Origin: Persicitalea sp038235275
GTDB taxonomy: Bacteria > Bacteroidota > Bacteroidia > Cytophagales > Spirosomataceae
Assembly: GCA_038235275.1 (NCBI GenBank)
Contig: JBBSUC010000020.1
Location: 1-64,000, forward strand
Length of the DNA stretch: 64,000 nt
Direction of reading: 5' to 3'
Part shown: positions 41,039 through 49,750 of the stretch, one piece after another
Position numbering within the stretch: position 1 is the first letter of the stretch
Layout: each line of letters starts with the position of its first letter
The notes under the pieces: model-generated
Told to the model about the DNA's origin: nothing
What the model saw: the letters and a program-made list of their open reading frames with translations, nothing else
Databases searched by the model: none
Made by a program: the position numbers and the translations under genes

Positions 41039-41608
41039 ATGACCAAAAGAACCCTGCTTACACTCGCCTTGCTCATCAGCTCAGTAAGCGCATTCTCCCA
41101 AAATTGGAAAATGGACAAAGCCCACTCCAAGCTTGGCTTTACGGTAACCCACCTGCTCATTTCGGAAGTGGACGGGAATTTCAAAGAGTTCGACGTAACG
41201 ATCAATTCCGCCAAGGAGGATCTTTCCGACGCGGTGGTCGAACTTACAGCGGACATCAATAGTATCGACACTGACAACGAGCGCCGCGACGGCGATCTGA
41301 AAGGAGATAACTGGTTTAATGCCGCCACGCACCCGTCTATGACTTTTAAAAGTACATCCATCAAAAAGGTGGCGGACAAAAAGTACAGCCTGGTGGGCAA
41401 CCTCACGATGCACGGCGTCACCAAGCCCATCACGATGGACATGACCCTGCTCGGCACGAGGGAACATCCCCGTACCAAAAAACCGATGGCGGCCATCAAG
41501 GTGACCGGAAAAATAAAACGCACCGACTTCGGAGTGGGTAGTGACAATACCGCCACCGTGGGGGATGAAGTGGAGATCAGGGGCGTGGGGGAATTTACGA
41601 AAGAGTAG
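41039..41608 (+). CDS. YceI-family lipocalin-like periplasmic protein
   Basis: A 189-residue YceI protein that binds polyisoprenoid-like lipids in a lipocalin-type barrel. A signal peptide (residues 1-22, ending SAFSQ) is followed by NWKMDKAHSKLGFTVTHLLISEVDGNFKEFDVTI, INSIDTDNERRDGDLKGDNWFNAATHPSMTFKST, LTMHGVTKPITM and KIKRTDFGVG, all family hallmarks. It lies 72 bp downstream of the outer-membrane receptor, on the same strand, and has a terminator hairpin soon after its stop. Confidence 0.95.
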   Translation: MTKRTLLTLALLISSVSAFSQNWKMDKAHSKLGFTVTHLLISEVDGNFKEFDVTINSAKEDLSDAVVELTADINSIDTDNERRDGDLKGDNWFNAATHPSMTFKSTSIKKVADKKYSLVGNLTMHGVTKPITMDMTLLGTREHPRTKKPMAAIKVTGKIKRTDFGVGSDNTATVGDEVEIRGVGEFTKE

Positions 41609-41626
41609 GCCCCGTATTTCTTTGAA

Positions 41627-41660
41627 AATGGCCGCCAGCGCGATTACGCTGGCGGCCATT
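41627..41660 (+). terminator. Terminator hairpin after the YceI gene
   Basis: Perfect 14-bp arms (41627-41640 and 41647-41660; core TGGCCGCCAGCG) with a 6-nt loop, 18 bp after the YceI stop. The T-run is modest (TTCTGTTGTTTG). Confidence 0.65.
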
Positions 41661-41742
41661 CTGTTGTTTGGCTGAATTGTAAGTGGTTGACAGAAAGTTT
41701 ATTGCTATTTTAATTAATTTAATGGCTTACCTTACAGTTTAG

Positions 41743-41872
41743 TAATCTAGGACTTTCGCTTGGGTCTTCTGGCGCGTTCCCGCTAAGGAACAGATGTGGG
41801 TAAAAATGCTTTCTACCCACATCTAGTGCCTACGGCATAAGCTTTTGATACATAGGCGAAAGTCCTATAATC
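41743..41872. mobile_element. MITE-like element, 120 bp with 12-bp TIRs and 5-bp target duplication
   Basis: Terminal inverted repeats TAGGACTTTCGC (41748-41759) and GCGAAAGTCCTA (41856-41867) are perfect. Immediately outside both ends is TAATC (41743-41747 and 41868-41872), a likely target-site duplication. Inside are a perfect 11-bp hairpin AGATGTGGGTA/TACCCACATCT (41792-41802 and 41814-41824) and a smaller TGCC-TAC-GGCA hairpin (41827-41837). There is no coding capacity. It occupies most of the 404-bp gap between the YceI gene and sucC. Confidence 0.7.
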
Positions 41873-42012
41873 ATAAGGGTTTATTTTTCTGCTAAATGTT
41901 CGATTCCGAAAAAAAACGAAAGCTGAAACTAAAAGCCGATTTTGGCAAAATCAAAACTGAATGGTTCAATTTACCTTTACTACTAAACTGTAATTTTCAA
42001 TCGCCAAATAAA

Positions 42013-43236
42013 TTAAGCCGCCATTCCTTTCAAAACTTCCTCCACGCGCTCGGCGGCTTCCTTGAACTCGATGGCCGAGTACACTTTCAGCCCCGACTCG
42101 TTGATGATACGCGCGCCTTCCTCGGCGTTGGTGCCTTGCAGCCGAACGATGATGGGTACGGGAATCTCGCCGATGGCCTTATAAGCTTCTACGACGCCCG
42201 CCGCCACACGGTCACAGCGGACGATGCCGCCGAAGATGTTGATCAGAATCGCCTTCACGTTCGGATCTTTCAGGATGATGCGGAAACCCGCCTCCACCGT
42301 TTTGGCGTTAGCTCCACCTCCCACGTCGAGGAAGTTGGCGGGTTCACCACCTGACAGCTTAATAATGTCCATGGTAGCCATCGCCAGCCCCGCGCCGTTG
42401 ACCATGCAACCCACGTTGCCGTCTAGCTTCACGTAATTGAGGTTATTAGCCCCGGCTTCTACTTCCAGGGGATCTTCTTCGCTGACGTCGCGCATTTCGG
42501 CCAGTTCGGGGTGGCGGAAGAGGGCGTTCTCGTCGATATCCACCTTAGCGTCTACGGCCAGGATTTTATTGTCGGAGGTTTTCAGTACCGGGTTGATTTC
42601 GAACATCGAGGCATCGCTTTCGCTGTAGGCGCGGTACAAGGCGGTGATGAACTTCACCATCTCCTTAAACGCCTCGCCTTCCAATCCTAACGAAAAGGCC
42701 ACTTTGCGGGCCTGGAATCCCTGCAAACCCACGCTGGGGTCGATCCATTCCTTGGTAATTTTTTCGGGCGTGTTCTCGGCTACGTCCTCAATGTCCACGC
42801 CACCCTCGGTACTGGCCATGATAACGTTGCAGTTTTTAGCACGATCCAGCAGAATCGACAGGTAAAATTCCTTGGGTTCGTTAGGGCCGGGATAATACAC
42901 GTCCTCGGCGATAAGTACCTTATTGACCTGCTTGCCCTCGGGTCCCGTTTGGTGCGTGACAAGTACTTTGCCCAAAAGATTTTTGGAAATCGTCCGCACG
43001 TCCTCGACCGACTTGGCCAGGGCCACGCCGCGCTGTTCGCCGCCTACGACTTTGCCCTTACCGCGTCCGCCGGCGTGAATCTGCGACTTGACCACGTACC
43101 ACTTAGTACCTGTCTGCTCACTGAGATTGCGGGCCACTTCCACGGCCTTGTCGGGCGTGTCGGCCACAATGCCTTCCTGAATGCGGACGCCGTATTTTTT
43201 AAGAATGCTCTTGCCCTGGTATTCGTGAATATTCAT
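42013..43236 (-). CDS. sucC: Succinyl-CoA synthetase subunit beta
   Basis: A 407-residue ATP-grasp-type beta subunit partnering SucD. The N-terminus MNIHEYQGKSILKKYGVRIQEGIVADTPDKA is standard, followed by KSQIHAGGRGKGKVVGGEQRGVALA and a nucleotide-binding region. The C-terminal half has LDVGGGANAKTVEAGFRIILKDPNVKAILINIFGGIVRCDRVAAGVV. Length is normal. It is a lone gene, about 26 kb from sucD. Its leader holds a repeat tract and a GC-rich insert (43267-43319). Confidence 0.96.
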   Translation of the reverse strand: MNIHEYQGKSILKKYGVRIQEGIVADTPDKAVEVARNLSEQTGTKWYVVKSQIHAGGRGKGKVVGGEQRGVALAKSVEDVRTISKNLLGKVLVTHQTGPEGKQVNKVLIAEDVYYPGPNEPKEFYLSILLDRAKNCNVIMASTEGGVDIEDVAENTPEKITKEWIDPSVGLQGFQARKVAFSLGLEGEAFKEMVKFITALYRAYSESDASMFEINPVLKTSDNKILAVDAKVDIDENALFRHPELAEMRDVSEEDPLEVEAGANNLNYVKLDGNVGCMVNGAGLAMATMDIIKLSGGEPANFLDVGGGANAKTVEAGFRIILKDPNVKAILINIFGGIVRCDRVAAGVVEAYKAIGEIPVPIIVRLQGTNAEEGARIINESGLKVYSAIEFKEAAERVEEVLKGMAA

Positions 43237-43266
43237 TTTCTGTTTTAAATGTTTGAGTGTTTAAAT

Positions 43267-43319
43267 GTTTAAGCATCGGTGCGGCGGACCGACCTCGAGG
43301 CAACCGTCTGGTGGTTTAA
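43267..43319. repeat. GC-rich insert flanked by GTTTAA direct repeats (sucC leader)
   Basis: GTTTAA at 43267-43272 and 43314-43319 enclose a 41-bp GC-rich insert; its minus-strand core is TGCCTCGAGGTCGGTCCGCC followed by GCACCG. The tract next to it (43249-43272) is a quasi-tandem run of TGTTTRA units. It lies 31-83 bp upstream of the sucC start. Confidence 0.55.
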
Positions 43320-43510
43320 ATTTTCTTGCCTAGGCAGTCAAATTAATTTTTTGTAAAAGACTGATATTTAGAAATTTAACAAAAAGGTAGAAGTGGACTG
43401 CCAATCACAGAAAGTCAAAAATTGCTCGTAATTGGGTAGTTTCACGGCAAATTAGCGAATAATTCATAACGAGTAGCGGTTTCAAAGACCTTTTATAAAA
43501 TCACGAACGT

Positions 43511-43538
43511 CAACTCTCAACTCTCAACTCTCAATTCT
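43511..43538. repeat. Heptamer tandem repeat in the lolD leader
   Basis: Four tandem heptamers: CAACTCT three times exactly, then CAATTCT, ending 11 bp before the ATG at 43550. The rest of the 313-bp gap between sucC and this gene (43320-43510) shows only AT-rich sequence. Confidence 0.7.
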
Positions 43539-43549
43539 CCACTAAATAA

Positions 43550-44212
43550 ATGTCTTTACTCACCGCCACTGGCATCACCCGCAACTACGGTTCGCTGCAG
43601 GTTCTCAAAGGCATCGACCTCCAAATAGAACCTGGCGAAATCGTCGCCATCGTCGGCGCGTCGGGGGCGGGCAAAAGCACGTTGCTACATATCATAGGTA
43701 CCCTTGACCGTCCCGACAGCGGCCAAGTTACGATTCAGGATACCGACGTTTCTAAATTAGGTAACAAAGCCCTGGCGCAGTTTCGCAATGAGCGCATCGG
43801 GTTTGTTTTCCAATTTCATAATTTGCTGGCCGAGTTTTCTGCCCTGGAAAATGTGTGCATGCCGGGCTTCATCGGCAACCAGCTTAATGAGAAAGCCTTA
43901 CGGGAGCGAGGCGTCGAACTGCTGGAACTGCTGGGACTGGCTGACCGCCTGGACCATCTTCCCTCTCAGCTATCGGGCGGCGAGCAGCAGCGAGTGGCGG
44001 TGGCGCGGGCTTTGCTCAATCGCCCAGCCGTGGTGCTGGCCGACGAACCCAGCGGCAACCTGGACTCGCACAACGCCGAGGACCTGCACCGCCTTTTCTT
44101 TACCCTCCGCGACGAGTTGAACCAGACTTTCGTCATCGTCACCCACAACGAGCATCTGGCCGGAATGGCCGACCGCCGCCTGGTGATGCGGGACGGATTA
44201 ATGGAGAATTGA
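43550..44212 (+). CDS. lolD: LolD-like ABC transporter ATPase
   Basis: A 220-residue ABC ATPase of the LolD/MacB subfamily. Walker A VGASGAGKSTLLHIIGTLDRP, the Q-loop region VFQFHNLL, signature LSGGEQQRVAVARAL, Walker B VVLADEPSGNLD and the H-loop IVTHNEH are all present. LolD energises release of lipoproteins from the inner membrane with LolC/E-type permeases. No permease gene is adjacent, as is common in Bacteroidota, so the partner must be elsewhere. The final codons are close to a terminator hairpin at 44304-44334. Confidence 0.9.
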   Translation: MSLLTATGITRNYGSLQVLKGIDLQIEPGEIVAIVGASGAGKSTLLHIIGTLDRPDSGQVTIQDTDVSKLGNKALAQFRNERIGFVFQFHNLLAEFSALENVCMPGFIGNQLNEKALRERGVELLELLGLADRLDHLPSQLSGGEQQRVAVARALLNRPAVVLADEPSGNLDSHNAEDLHRLFFTLRDELNQTFVIVTHNEHLAGMADRRLVMRDGLMEN

Positions 44213-44303
44213 TAAATTTTATTAAAAAATCGGTATCATTGTGTGACTTCCGGGTGCCGAAGGCGTCCTAAGTCAGAAGTTTTTCATAACGTTGAGTAAA
44301 TTG

Positions 44304-44334
44304 AATAGCCGCCCGGAGTTTTCGAGCGGCTATT
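44304..44334. terminator. Hairpin between lolD and the GH16 gene
   Basis: AATAGCCGC (44304-44312) pairs with GCGGCTATT (44326-44334); the inner part (CGGAGTTTTCG) can pair further. A TTTTG run follows on the plus strand. It lies between convergent genes and probably serves both. Confidence 0.65.
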
Positions 44335-44366
44335 TTGTGGTTGGGGAATATTGTTTCAGAGGTTCT

Positions 44367-45236
44367 TTACTTCTTCTCTACCAGCCCGTACACCCGGACG
44401 TAATCCACTTCCATACTCTGCGGAAAAATGTTCTCGTCCACACCCTTCTGACCGCCCCAGTTGCCACCCACGGCAATATTGAGCAGCAAAAACTGTTTGC
44501 GGTCAAAGGGCCACTGTGACCAGTTGAAGCTTGAGACTTTGTCAAAACGGAAGAAAACCTTACCGTCCACGGCGAAGGCTACATAGCCCGGCTGCCATTC
44601 GAGAGAATAGACGTGAAACTCAGTGGAAGCCGTCGGTACCTCAACATCAGAACCTTTGTTAGTGCCGATACTGTGGTTGAAAGATTTGGTGTGGATATTG
44701 GCGTGAATCCGGTTCTGGTCGAAGCCGACGTGTTCCATGATGTCCATCTCGCCGTTGTCGGGCCAATAGTCGGTGCCGTAATTACTATCTGTGGCCAGCG
44801 TCCAGATGGCCGGCCAGGTACCTACGCCCGTTGGTAGCTTCGCTTTCACCTCAATTTTGCCGTAGAGGAAATCACCCTTGCCCTTTGTCAGCAGCCGCGC
44901 CGAGGAAAACTGGCGTTCCCCGGAAGATCCCCTGCGGGCGGTGATGACAAGATGGCCGTCCCTAACCTGGGCATTTTCCAGTTGATCGGTGTAGTTTTGC
45001 AATTCGTTATTGCCCCAGCCGCTGCCGCCCAGGTCGTAGCCCCACTTGGCGGGGTCGGGTTTGCCGCTGTACTCGAACTCATCCTGCCAAACTGGTTTTT
45101 CGCTGAATGTATATTCCTTGGGAGGCGTCGGGGGTTTCGGGTCGATGGCCACTGGAGCAGGCGCAGCTTCCTGCTTCTGCTGGCAAGAGGCGTTGAGGGA
45201 GAAGGTGACGAGTAACAGCAAGGTGGGATAGCGCAT
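44367..45236 (-). CDS. Glycoside hydrolase family 16 lipoprotein (beta-glucanase-like)
   Basis: A 289-residue enzyme. The start at 45236 gives MRYPTLLLLVTFSLNASCQQ, a lipoprotein signal with C18 in LNASC, so it is anchored to the envelope. The GH16 catalytic motif ExDxxE appears as GEMDIMEHVG, preceded by WPAIWTL and WPDNG. Other marks are FEYSGKPDPAKWGYDLGGSGWGNNELQNYTD and FHVYSLEWQPGYVAFAVDGK. It probably cleaves laminarin-type beta-1,3-glucan or a related polymer. It is divergent from the GSCFA gene across 56 bp. Confidence 0.93.
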   Translation of the reverse strand: MRYPTLLLLVTFSLNASCQQKQEAAPAPVAIDPKPPTPPKEYTFSEKPVWQDEFEYSGKPDPAKWGYDLGGSGWGNNELQNYTDQLENAQVRDGHLVITARRGSSGERQFSSARLLTKGKGDFLYGKIEVKAKLPTGVGTWPAIWTLATDSNYGTDYWPDNGEMDIMEHVGFDQNRIHANIHTKSFNHSIGTNKGSDVEVPTASTEFHVYSLEWQPGYVAFAVDGKVFFRFDKVSSFNWSQWPFDRKQFLLLNIAVGGNWGGQKGVDENIFPQSMEVDYVRVYGLVEKK

Positions 45237-45292
45237 AGTTGTTGATAGGTATTTTATTTCAAACCAGACTTTTACCAAAAATACAAAAAGAT

Positions 45293-46291
45293 ATGTCCAC
45301 ACCCCTAAAAATAACCACCGAAGTATCACTAATACCCTCCGACTGGAAAATAGACCACCAAACTCCCGTGCTGACCGTCGGTTCCTGCTTCGCCGAGGTA
45401 CTGGGCGGGCAGTTGCTGAAAAATAAATTTCCGGTATTAAGCAATCCATTCGGCACGATGTTCAATCCTTACTCCATCGCCAAATTGTTGACGATGGCTC
45501 TGGAAAACACCCAACCAAATGAAGAACTTTACACGCAGAACGCCGACGGGATTTGGCGACATTATGACTTTCATTCCGCCTTCTGGGGGAATAGCAAAGA
45601 AGAATTAGCGCAAAGTTTGGAAAAGGCCTTATCCCGTGTGCAGGAATTTCTGGATAATGCCGAGGTGCTGGTCGTCACGTTTGGGACGGCTTATGTGTAC
45701 CGTTACCGAAAAAATCTCTCGCTGGTCGCCAACTGCCACAAGACGCCCCAAAGCGAATTTGTGAAGGAGTTGCTGGGCTACGAGCAATTGCAAAATGCCT
45801 GGGGTGATCTGATCCGCACTTTGAAAACTTCCCGCAAAATCATTCTAACCGTCAGCCCGGTGCGACACACGCGCGACACGCTGCCGCTCAATCAGGTGAG
45901 CAAGTCCGTACTTCATTTGTTGTGCCACCGCCTGTCGGAGCAGTACAAAAACGTCAGCTACTTTCCCGGCTATGAAATCATGATGGACGAACTACGCGAC
46001 TACCGCTTTTATAAGGACGATCTCATTCATCCCAGCGAACTGGCGGAGAAAATCATTTTTCAAAAATTCTCGAACGCCTATCTCTCGGAGGATTCGCGCG
46101 AATCAATAAACGAATGGCGCGCCGTGCAAAAAATGCTGGCGCATCGGCCTTTTCAAGCCCCAACGCCATCTTACCAAAAACATCTGGAAGCTTCGCTGGA
46201 AAAGCTGCAGGGCCTGGAAGGGAGAATTTCCGTAGAAAAGGAAATTCAGGAAGTACGGGAGAAGCTGCGAAGCTTTTCTTTTCGTGAGTAA
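45293..46291 (+). CDS. GSCFA domain protein
   Basis: A 332-residue cytosolic protein of the GSCFA family, named for the GSCFAE motif seen here at TVGSCFAEVLGGQLLKNKFPVLSNPFGTMFNP. The fold is SGNH-hydrolase-like, with GTAYVYRYR, ILTVSPVRHTRDTL and YFPGYEIMMDELRDYRFYKDDLIHPSELA (a candidate catalytic Asp/His pair near the end). Activity is probably an esterase or acyl hydrolase, but the substrate is unknown. Start at 45293 (MSTPLKITTEV). It ends before a strong terminator. Confidence 0.9.
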   Translation: MSTPLKITTEVSLIPSDWKIDHQTPVLTVGSCFAEVLGGQLLKNKFPVLSNPFGTMFNPYSIAKLLTMALENTQPNEELYTQNADGIWRHYDFHSAFWGNSKEELAQSLEKALSRVQEFLDNAEVLVVTFGTAYVYRYRKNLSLVANCHKTPQSEFVKELLGYEQLQNAWGDLIRTLKTSRKIILTVSPVRHTRDTLPLNQVSKSVLHLLCHRLSEQYKNVSYFPGYEIMMDELRDYRFYKDDLIHPSELAEKIIFQKFSNAYLSEDSRESINEWRAVQKMLAHRPFQAPTPSYQKHLEASLEKLQGLEGRISVEKEIQEVREKLRSFSFRE

Positions 46292-46364
46292 GCCGCTCGC
46301 AAACATTGGATATTGCGCCCTTTCAGGGCTGGCGGGACTCAGACTCAGTGTTTGTTCATTTAAG

Positions 46365-46411
46365 AAAAAGTCGAATCCCTCTGGTAGCAAACCAGAGGGA
46401 TTCGACTTTTT
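46365..46411. terminator. Strong bidirectional terminator
   Basis: Perfect 21-bp arms (46365-46385 and 46391-46411; core GTCGAATCCCTCTGGT) with a 5-nt loop and A/T runs on both sides, between convergent genes ending at 46291 and 46467. Confidence 0.9.
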
Positions 46412-46421
46412 AAAAGAACCA

Positions 46422-46466
46422 TGAACCGCATGGGCGGCCGCCTCGGGGCACCCCGCCGCCTGAACC
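46422..46466. repeat. GC-rich insert flanked by TGAACC direct repeats
   Basis: TGAACC at 46422-46427 and 46461-46466 enclose a 33-bp GC-rich insert; its minus-strand core TGCCCCGAGGCGGCCGCC then CATGCGG closely matches the insert at 43273-43313. Unlike its siblings it lies just past the stop codon (46467) of the DUF2723 gene, not in a leader. Confidence 0.55.
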
Positions 46467-49430
46467 TTATTGAAGATTAAAGTTTGCAATATGTTTTTGG
46501 AAAACCGCCTCGTATTTAGTGGCTTCTTTCTCCTTGCCCGATTGGCGCAGGGCGTTAACAATGGTCTGCAACGTGAAAAGATCGTTATTGACGTCACGTT
46601 GGTTGTTGTTGCCATTTTCCTTGATAAAGGTCAGGTTTTCATCGGCCCGCGTCACCATCGTTTCGGCAATCTCCATCGCCCGCTTGTCTTCTCCCAATTG
46701 CAGCAAAGGACGCACGTAGTTTGAGGAGAACACGTCGTAAGGAATGCTTTTGTCCGGCATGACGGTCAAAATTCTATTCATGGCCAGCTTTGCTTTGTCC
46801 AGCTTGTTTTCGGCAATCAATTGTCCGACTAACCGCAGAAATGCGATGCGGGCCGTAGCGACGGGCGAACCCAGGAACGTATTGTCGTAGTAGGTATTCG
46901 GGTTGTCCAGTTCCCGCCAGGCCATTTTGGTCATCAGGTTGGTGTACATGATATCGGAGTTCACGTAGCCGTCGCTGGCGTTGGGAACAAAGACGGGCAG
47001 TAAGCGGTAAGCATAACCCTCGACCTGCATGTACTCTTTCAGACTGAGGTAGTTGGAACCGGCCAGCGTGGACGAGAAGTAAATGGGTCGCTGCCAGTTG
47101 TTGGTCGCGATGATGTCCAGCATGATGAGATCCGACTTGTAGAGGTCACTCTTGCCGATGGTCCAACTAATGGAGTCGCGCAGGAAAGGCACCATGTCGG
47201 GTTTCAGGATACCCATTTTGTTGACGCTTGCCACATCCACGGGCAGGAACAGCACCGACGAGGGCAGGATGGAGGTCATGTCGCCACTGGTAAGCGGCAC
47301 CATAATCGCCTTGTTCTCGGACTTCACCAGCCCCATGTACTCCTTCAAGTTGATACCACCCTTCACGCCCGGAATTTCGTAGAACGGCACAATGTCATTT
47401 TTGCCGTACATATAGTTGTCGTGTTCGAGCGAAATCGGTAACGGGGCCGACTCGTAGGTCTGCCGCTTCATCTGGTCGATGTACCAGTCGGTACCCAGCA
47501 AGCTGAGATTACAGACCCGCACATCAGTACGGAAGCCTTCGGTTTCCTGCACGTACCAGAGGGGGAAAGTATCGTTATCGCCGCCCGTGAACAGAATGGC
47601 ATTGGGCGCACAGCTACTAAGCAGGTTCTTGGCAAAATCGACGGAGTGATAACGATGACTGCGATCGTGGTTGTCCCAGCCCTTGAAGCCCATAATCGCC
47701 GGGACGATCAGCCCAATAGCCGTCGCCAGCCCGGCCCGCGCCGTGGAGTTTTTGACAAAAGATGCGATTCCCTCGGCGATAGAAATGACGCCGAAGCCAA
47801 TCCAGATGCAGAAAATATAGTAGGAACCCACGTAGATGTAGTCCCGTTCGCGCGGTTCGGTGGGCGGCGAGTTGAGGTACACGACCAGCGCCACACCCGT
47901 CAGAAAGAACAATAGTCCCAGCACCAAAAGGTCGCGACGGCGGCGGAAGTACTGGATCACGATGCCTAGCAGACCGAGCAAAAACGGCAGCATGAAGAAA
48001 TTATCGTGCGCCTTATTATGGGAAATCGAGTAGGGGAATTGCTTGAAAGCGTCCAGCGGGAGCAGATTGCCCGCGCCTTCTTCATCGCTCTCACGTCCCA
48101 CAAAATTCCACATGAAGTACCGCCAGTACATGTGGCCGATCTGATATTTGAACATAAAGCCCAGGTTGTCGGCCATCGACGGTTTTTGGCCCTCGGCCAA
48201 GTTCTCCATCTGGCGGTAGAGCTGCGGGTGATTGCTTTGGGTGCTGTACATCCGGGGCAGCAACATACTGGTTCCCGGCTCGTATTCGTACTCCGGCTTG
48301 TAGTCGATAATGGCGTACTTGCCGCCCTGCTTGCGATAAATGGGTTCGCCGCGATTTTGCTTGATGGGCCGCGACACGAAGGTCGGGCCGTACAGCAACG
48401 GACGGCTGCCGTACTGCTCACGCTTCAAGTAAGACACGAAGCTCAGCGTCCCGTCGGGGTTGTTTTCATTGATGGGCGGGTTGTAGTTGGCCCGCACCAG
48501 TACCAGCAGGTAGCAGGAATAGCCAATTAAAACGAAAGCAAACGACAGTAAGGCCGTGTTTAGCAAAGCGTTTTGTTTAATTTGGGAATAACGAACGCCG
48601 TATATCAAGGCAGCAATGAAGGCCACAATGAAGAAGATGGTACCGCTGCCGAAGGGCAATCCCAGCAGGTTGACGAACTTTATTTCAAACCATCCCGCCA
48701 AACTCGGCAGACCGGGAATGATGCCCGAGTTGATAATCACGAGAATCAAGCCCCCCGCGATAAAGGCCAGCAAGCCACCGAAGACGGTGATCTTATCGTA
48801 TTTCTTATAATAATAAACCAGGGCCAAACCGGGAATGGTTACCAAATTCAGCAAGTGGACGCCGATGGAAAGGCCGATCAGATAAGCAATGAAAATTAGC
48901 CAGCGGTTCTCGGCGGCGGGATCTTCGATGCGCTCCCATTTGAACACCGCCCAAATGATGATGGCCGTAAAGAACGACGACATGCCGTAAACTTCCGCCT
49001 CGACCGCCGAAAACCAGAAAGAATCCGACCAGGTATAGGCCAAAGCTCCCACTGCGCCCGCTCCGAGCAGCAGAATGGTGTCGCCCATTGTGAGTTCGCT
49101 TTCCTTTTTGCGCAAAAGCTTCAAGCCCAGCAAGGTAATGGTCCAGAACAGGAAGAGAATAGTAAAGGCACTACTCAGCACGGACACCATGTTGACCCAA
49201 TAAGCTACCTGCGTGACATCGCCCAAAGCCAGCAAAGAGAACAACCGCCCAATCAACAAAAAGAACGGTGCGCCCGGCGGGTGCGGAACTTGTAGTTTAA
49301 ATGCGCAGGCGATGAACTCGCCGCAGTCCCAAAAACTGGCGGTGCGCTCGACGGTAAGGGCGTAGGTAAGGAAGGCAATCGCGAACACAAGCCAACCGGT
49401 GAGGTTGTTGAAGCGGTTGTAGCGGGTCAT
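46467..49430 (-). CDS. DUF2723 (GT117-like) multi-pass membrane protein
   Basis: A 987-residue protein. The first ~590 residues contain about 12-14 membrane helices, with RTASFWDCGEFIACAFKLQVPHPPGAPFFLLIGRLFSLL (the DUF2723 signature with acidic DCGEF), TYTWSDSFWFSAVEAEVYGMSSFFTAIIIWAVFKW and MGVHLLNLVTIP-like segments. The C-terminal part is soluble, probably periplasmic, with FTGGDNDTFPLWYVQETEG and helical repeats at the end. The family is a predicted protein O-mannosyltransferase-like glycosyltransferase. Its leader contains a GC-rich insert. Confidence 0.92.
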   Translation of the reverse strand: MTRYNRFNNLTGWLVFAIAFLTYALTVERTASFWDCGEFIACAFKLQVPHPPGAPFFLLIGRLFSLLALGDVTQVAYWVNMVSVLSSAFTILFLFWTITLLGLKLLRKKESELTMGDTILLLGAGAVGALAYTWSDSFWFSAVEAEVYGMSSFFTAIIIWAVFKWERIEDPAAENRWLIFIAYLIGLSIGVHLLNLVTIPGLALVYYYKKYDKITVFGGLLAFIAGGLILVIINSGIIPGLPSLAGWFEIKFVNLLGLPFGSGTIFFIVAFIAALIYGVRYSQIKQNALLNTALLSFAFVLIGYSCYLLVLVRANYNPPINENNPDGTLSFVSYLKREQYGSRPLLYGPTFVSRPIKQNRGEPIYRKQGGKYAIIDYKPEYEYEPGTSMLLPRMYSTQSNHPQLYRQMENLAEGQKPSMADNLGFMFKYQIGHMYWRYFMWNFVGRESDEEGAGNLLPLDAFKQFPYSISHNKAHDNFFMLPFLLGLLGIVIQYFRRRRDLLVLGLLFFLTGVALVVYLNSPPTEPRERDYIYVGSYYIFCIWIGFGVISIAEGIASFVKNSTARAGLATAIGLIVPAIMGFKGWDNHDRSHRYHSVDFAKNLLSSCAPNAILFTGGDNDTFPLWYVQETEGFRTDVRVCNLSLLGTDWYIDQMKRQTYESAPLPISLEHDNYMYGKNDIVPFYEIPGVKGGINLKEYMGLVKSENKAIMVPLTSGDMTSILPSSVLFLPVDVASVNKMGILKPDMVPFLRDSISWTIGKSDLYKSDLIMLDIIATNNWQRPIYFSSTLAGSNYLSLKEYMQVEGYAYRLLPVFVPNASDGYVNSDIMYTNLMTKMAWRELDNPNTYYDNTFLGSPVATARIAFLRLVGQLIAENKLDKAKLAMNRILTVMPDKSIPYDVFSSNYVRPLLQLGEDKRAMEIAETMVTRADENLTFIKENGNNNQRDVNNDLFTLQTIVNALRQSGKEKEATKYEAVFQKHIANFNLQ

Positions 49431-49452
49431 TTTTTTTAGTTGAAAATGGAGA

Positions 49453-49480
49453 GTTGAGACGGGGCCGCCGTGCGGTTGAG
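49453..49480. repeat. GC-rich insert flanked by GTTGAG direct repeats
   Basis: GTTGAG at 49453-49458 and 49475-49480 flank a 16-bp insert ACGGGGCCGCCGTGCG, 23-50 bp upstream of the DUF2723 start. The core GACGGGGCCGCC is shared with the vsr-leader insert. It sits in an AT-rich tract of TTGAAAATGGAGAGTTGAG type. Confidence 0.6.
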
Positions 49481-49627
49481 AATGAATGGATTATTCACCT
49501 TTATTCGTATATCCTTGGATTCAGGAAGTTGAACCTTGGGCCAAAATTAGTAAAATAACCCCAACGGCAAGTTTTCGGCGGTCTTAAAAAAGGTTAACGT
49601 TTCGGCTGTCGAAGGCAGCTTGGTTGT

Positions 49628-49750
49628 AGAGTACCTCAGTACCAAAGTACCTTAGTGTGCCGATGACAGCAACTTATAAAAAAGTATTATAGCCCAAAGA
49701 AATGACATCTCAGGCTTACTCTTGAAGACTTAGGCACTCAGGTACTTTTT
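49628..49750. repeat. GTACC-type quasi-tandem repeats between DUF2723 and ABC permease genes
   Basis: GTACCTCAGTACCAAAGTACC-like units with a period of about 8 run from 49632 to 49655; a related inverse copy, CTTAGGCACTCAGGTACT, is at 49729-49746. They may pair across the gap. The 320-bp gap (49431-49750) holds no gene. Confidence 0.45.
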
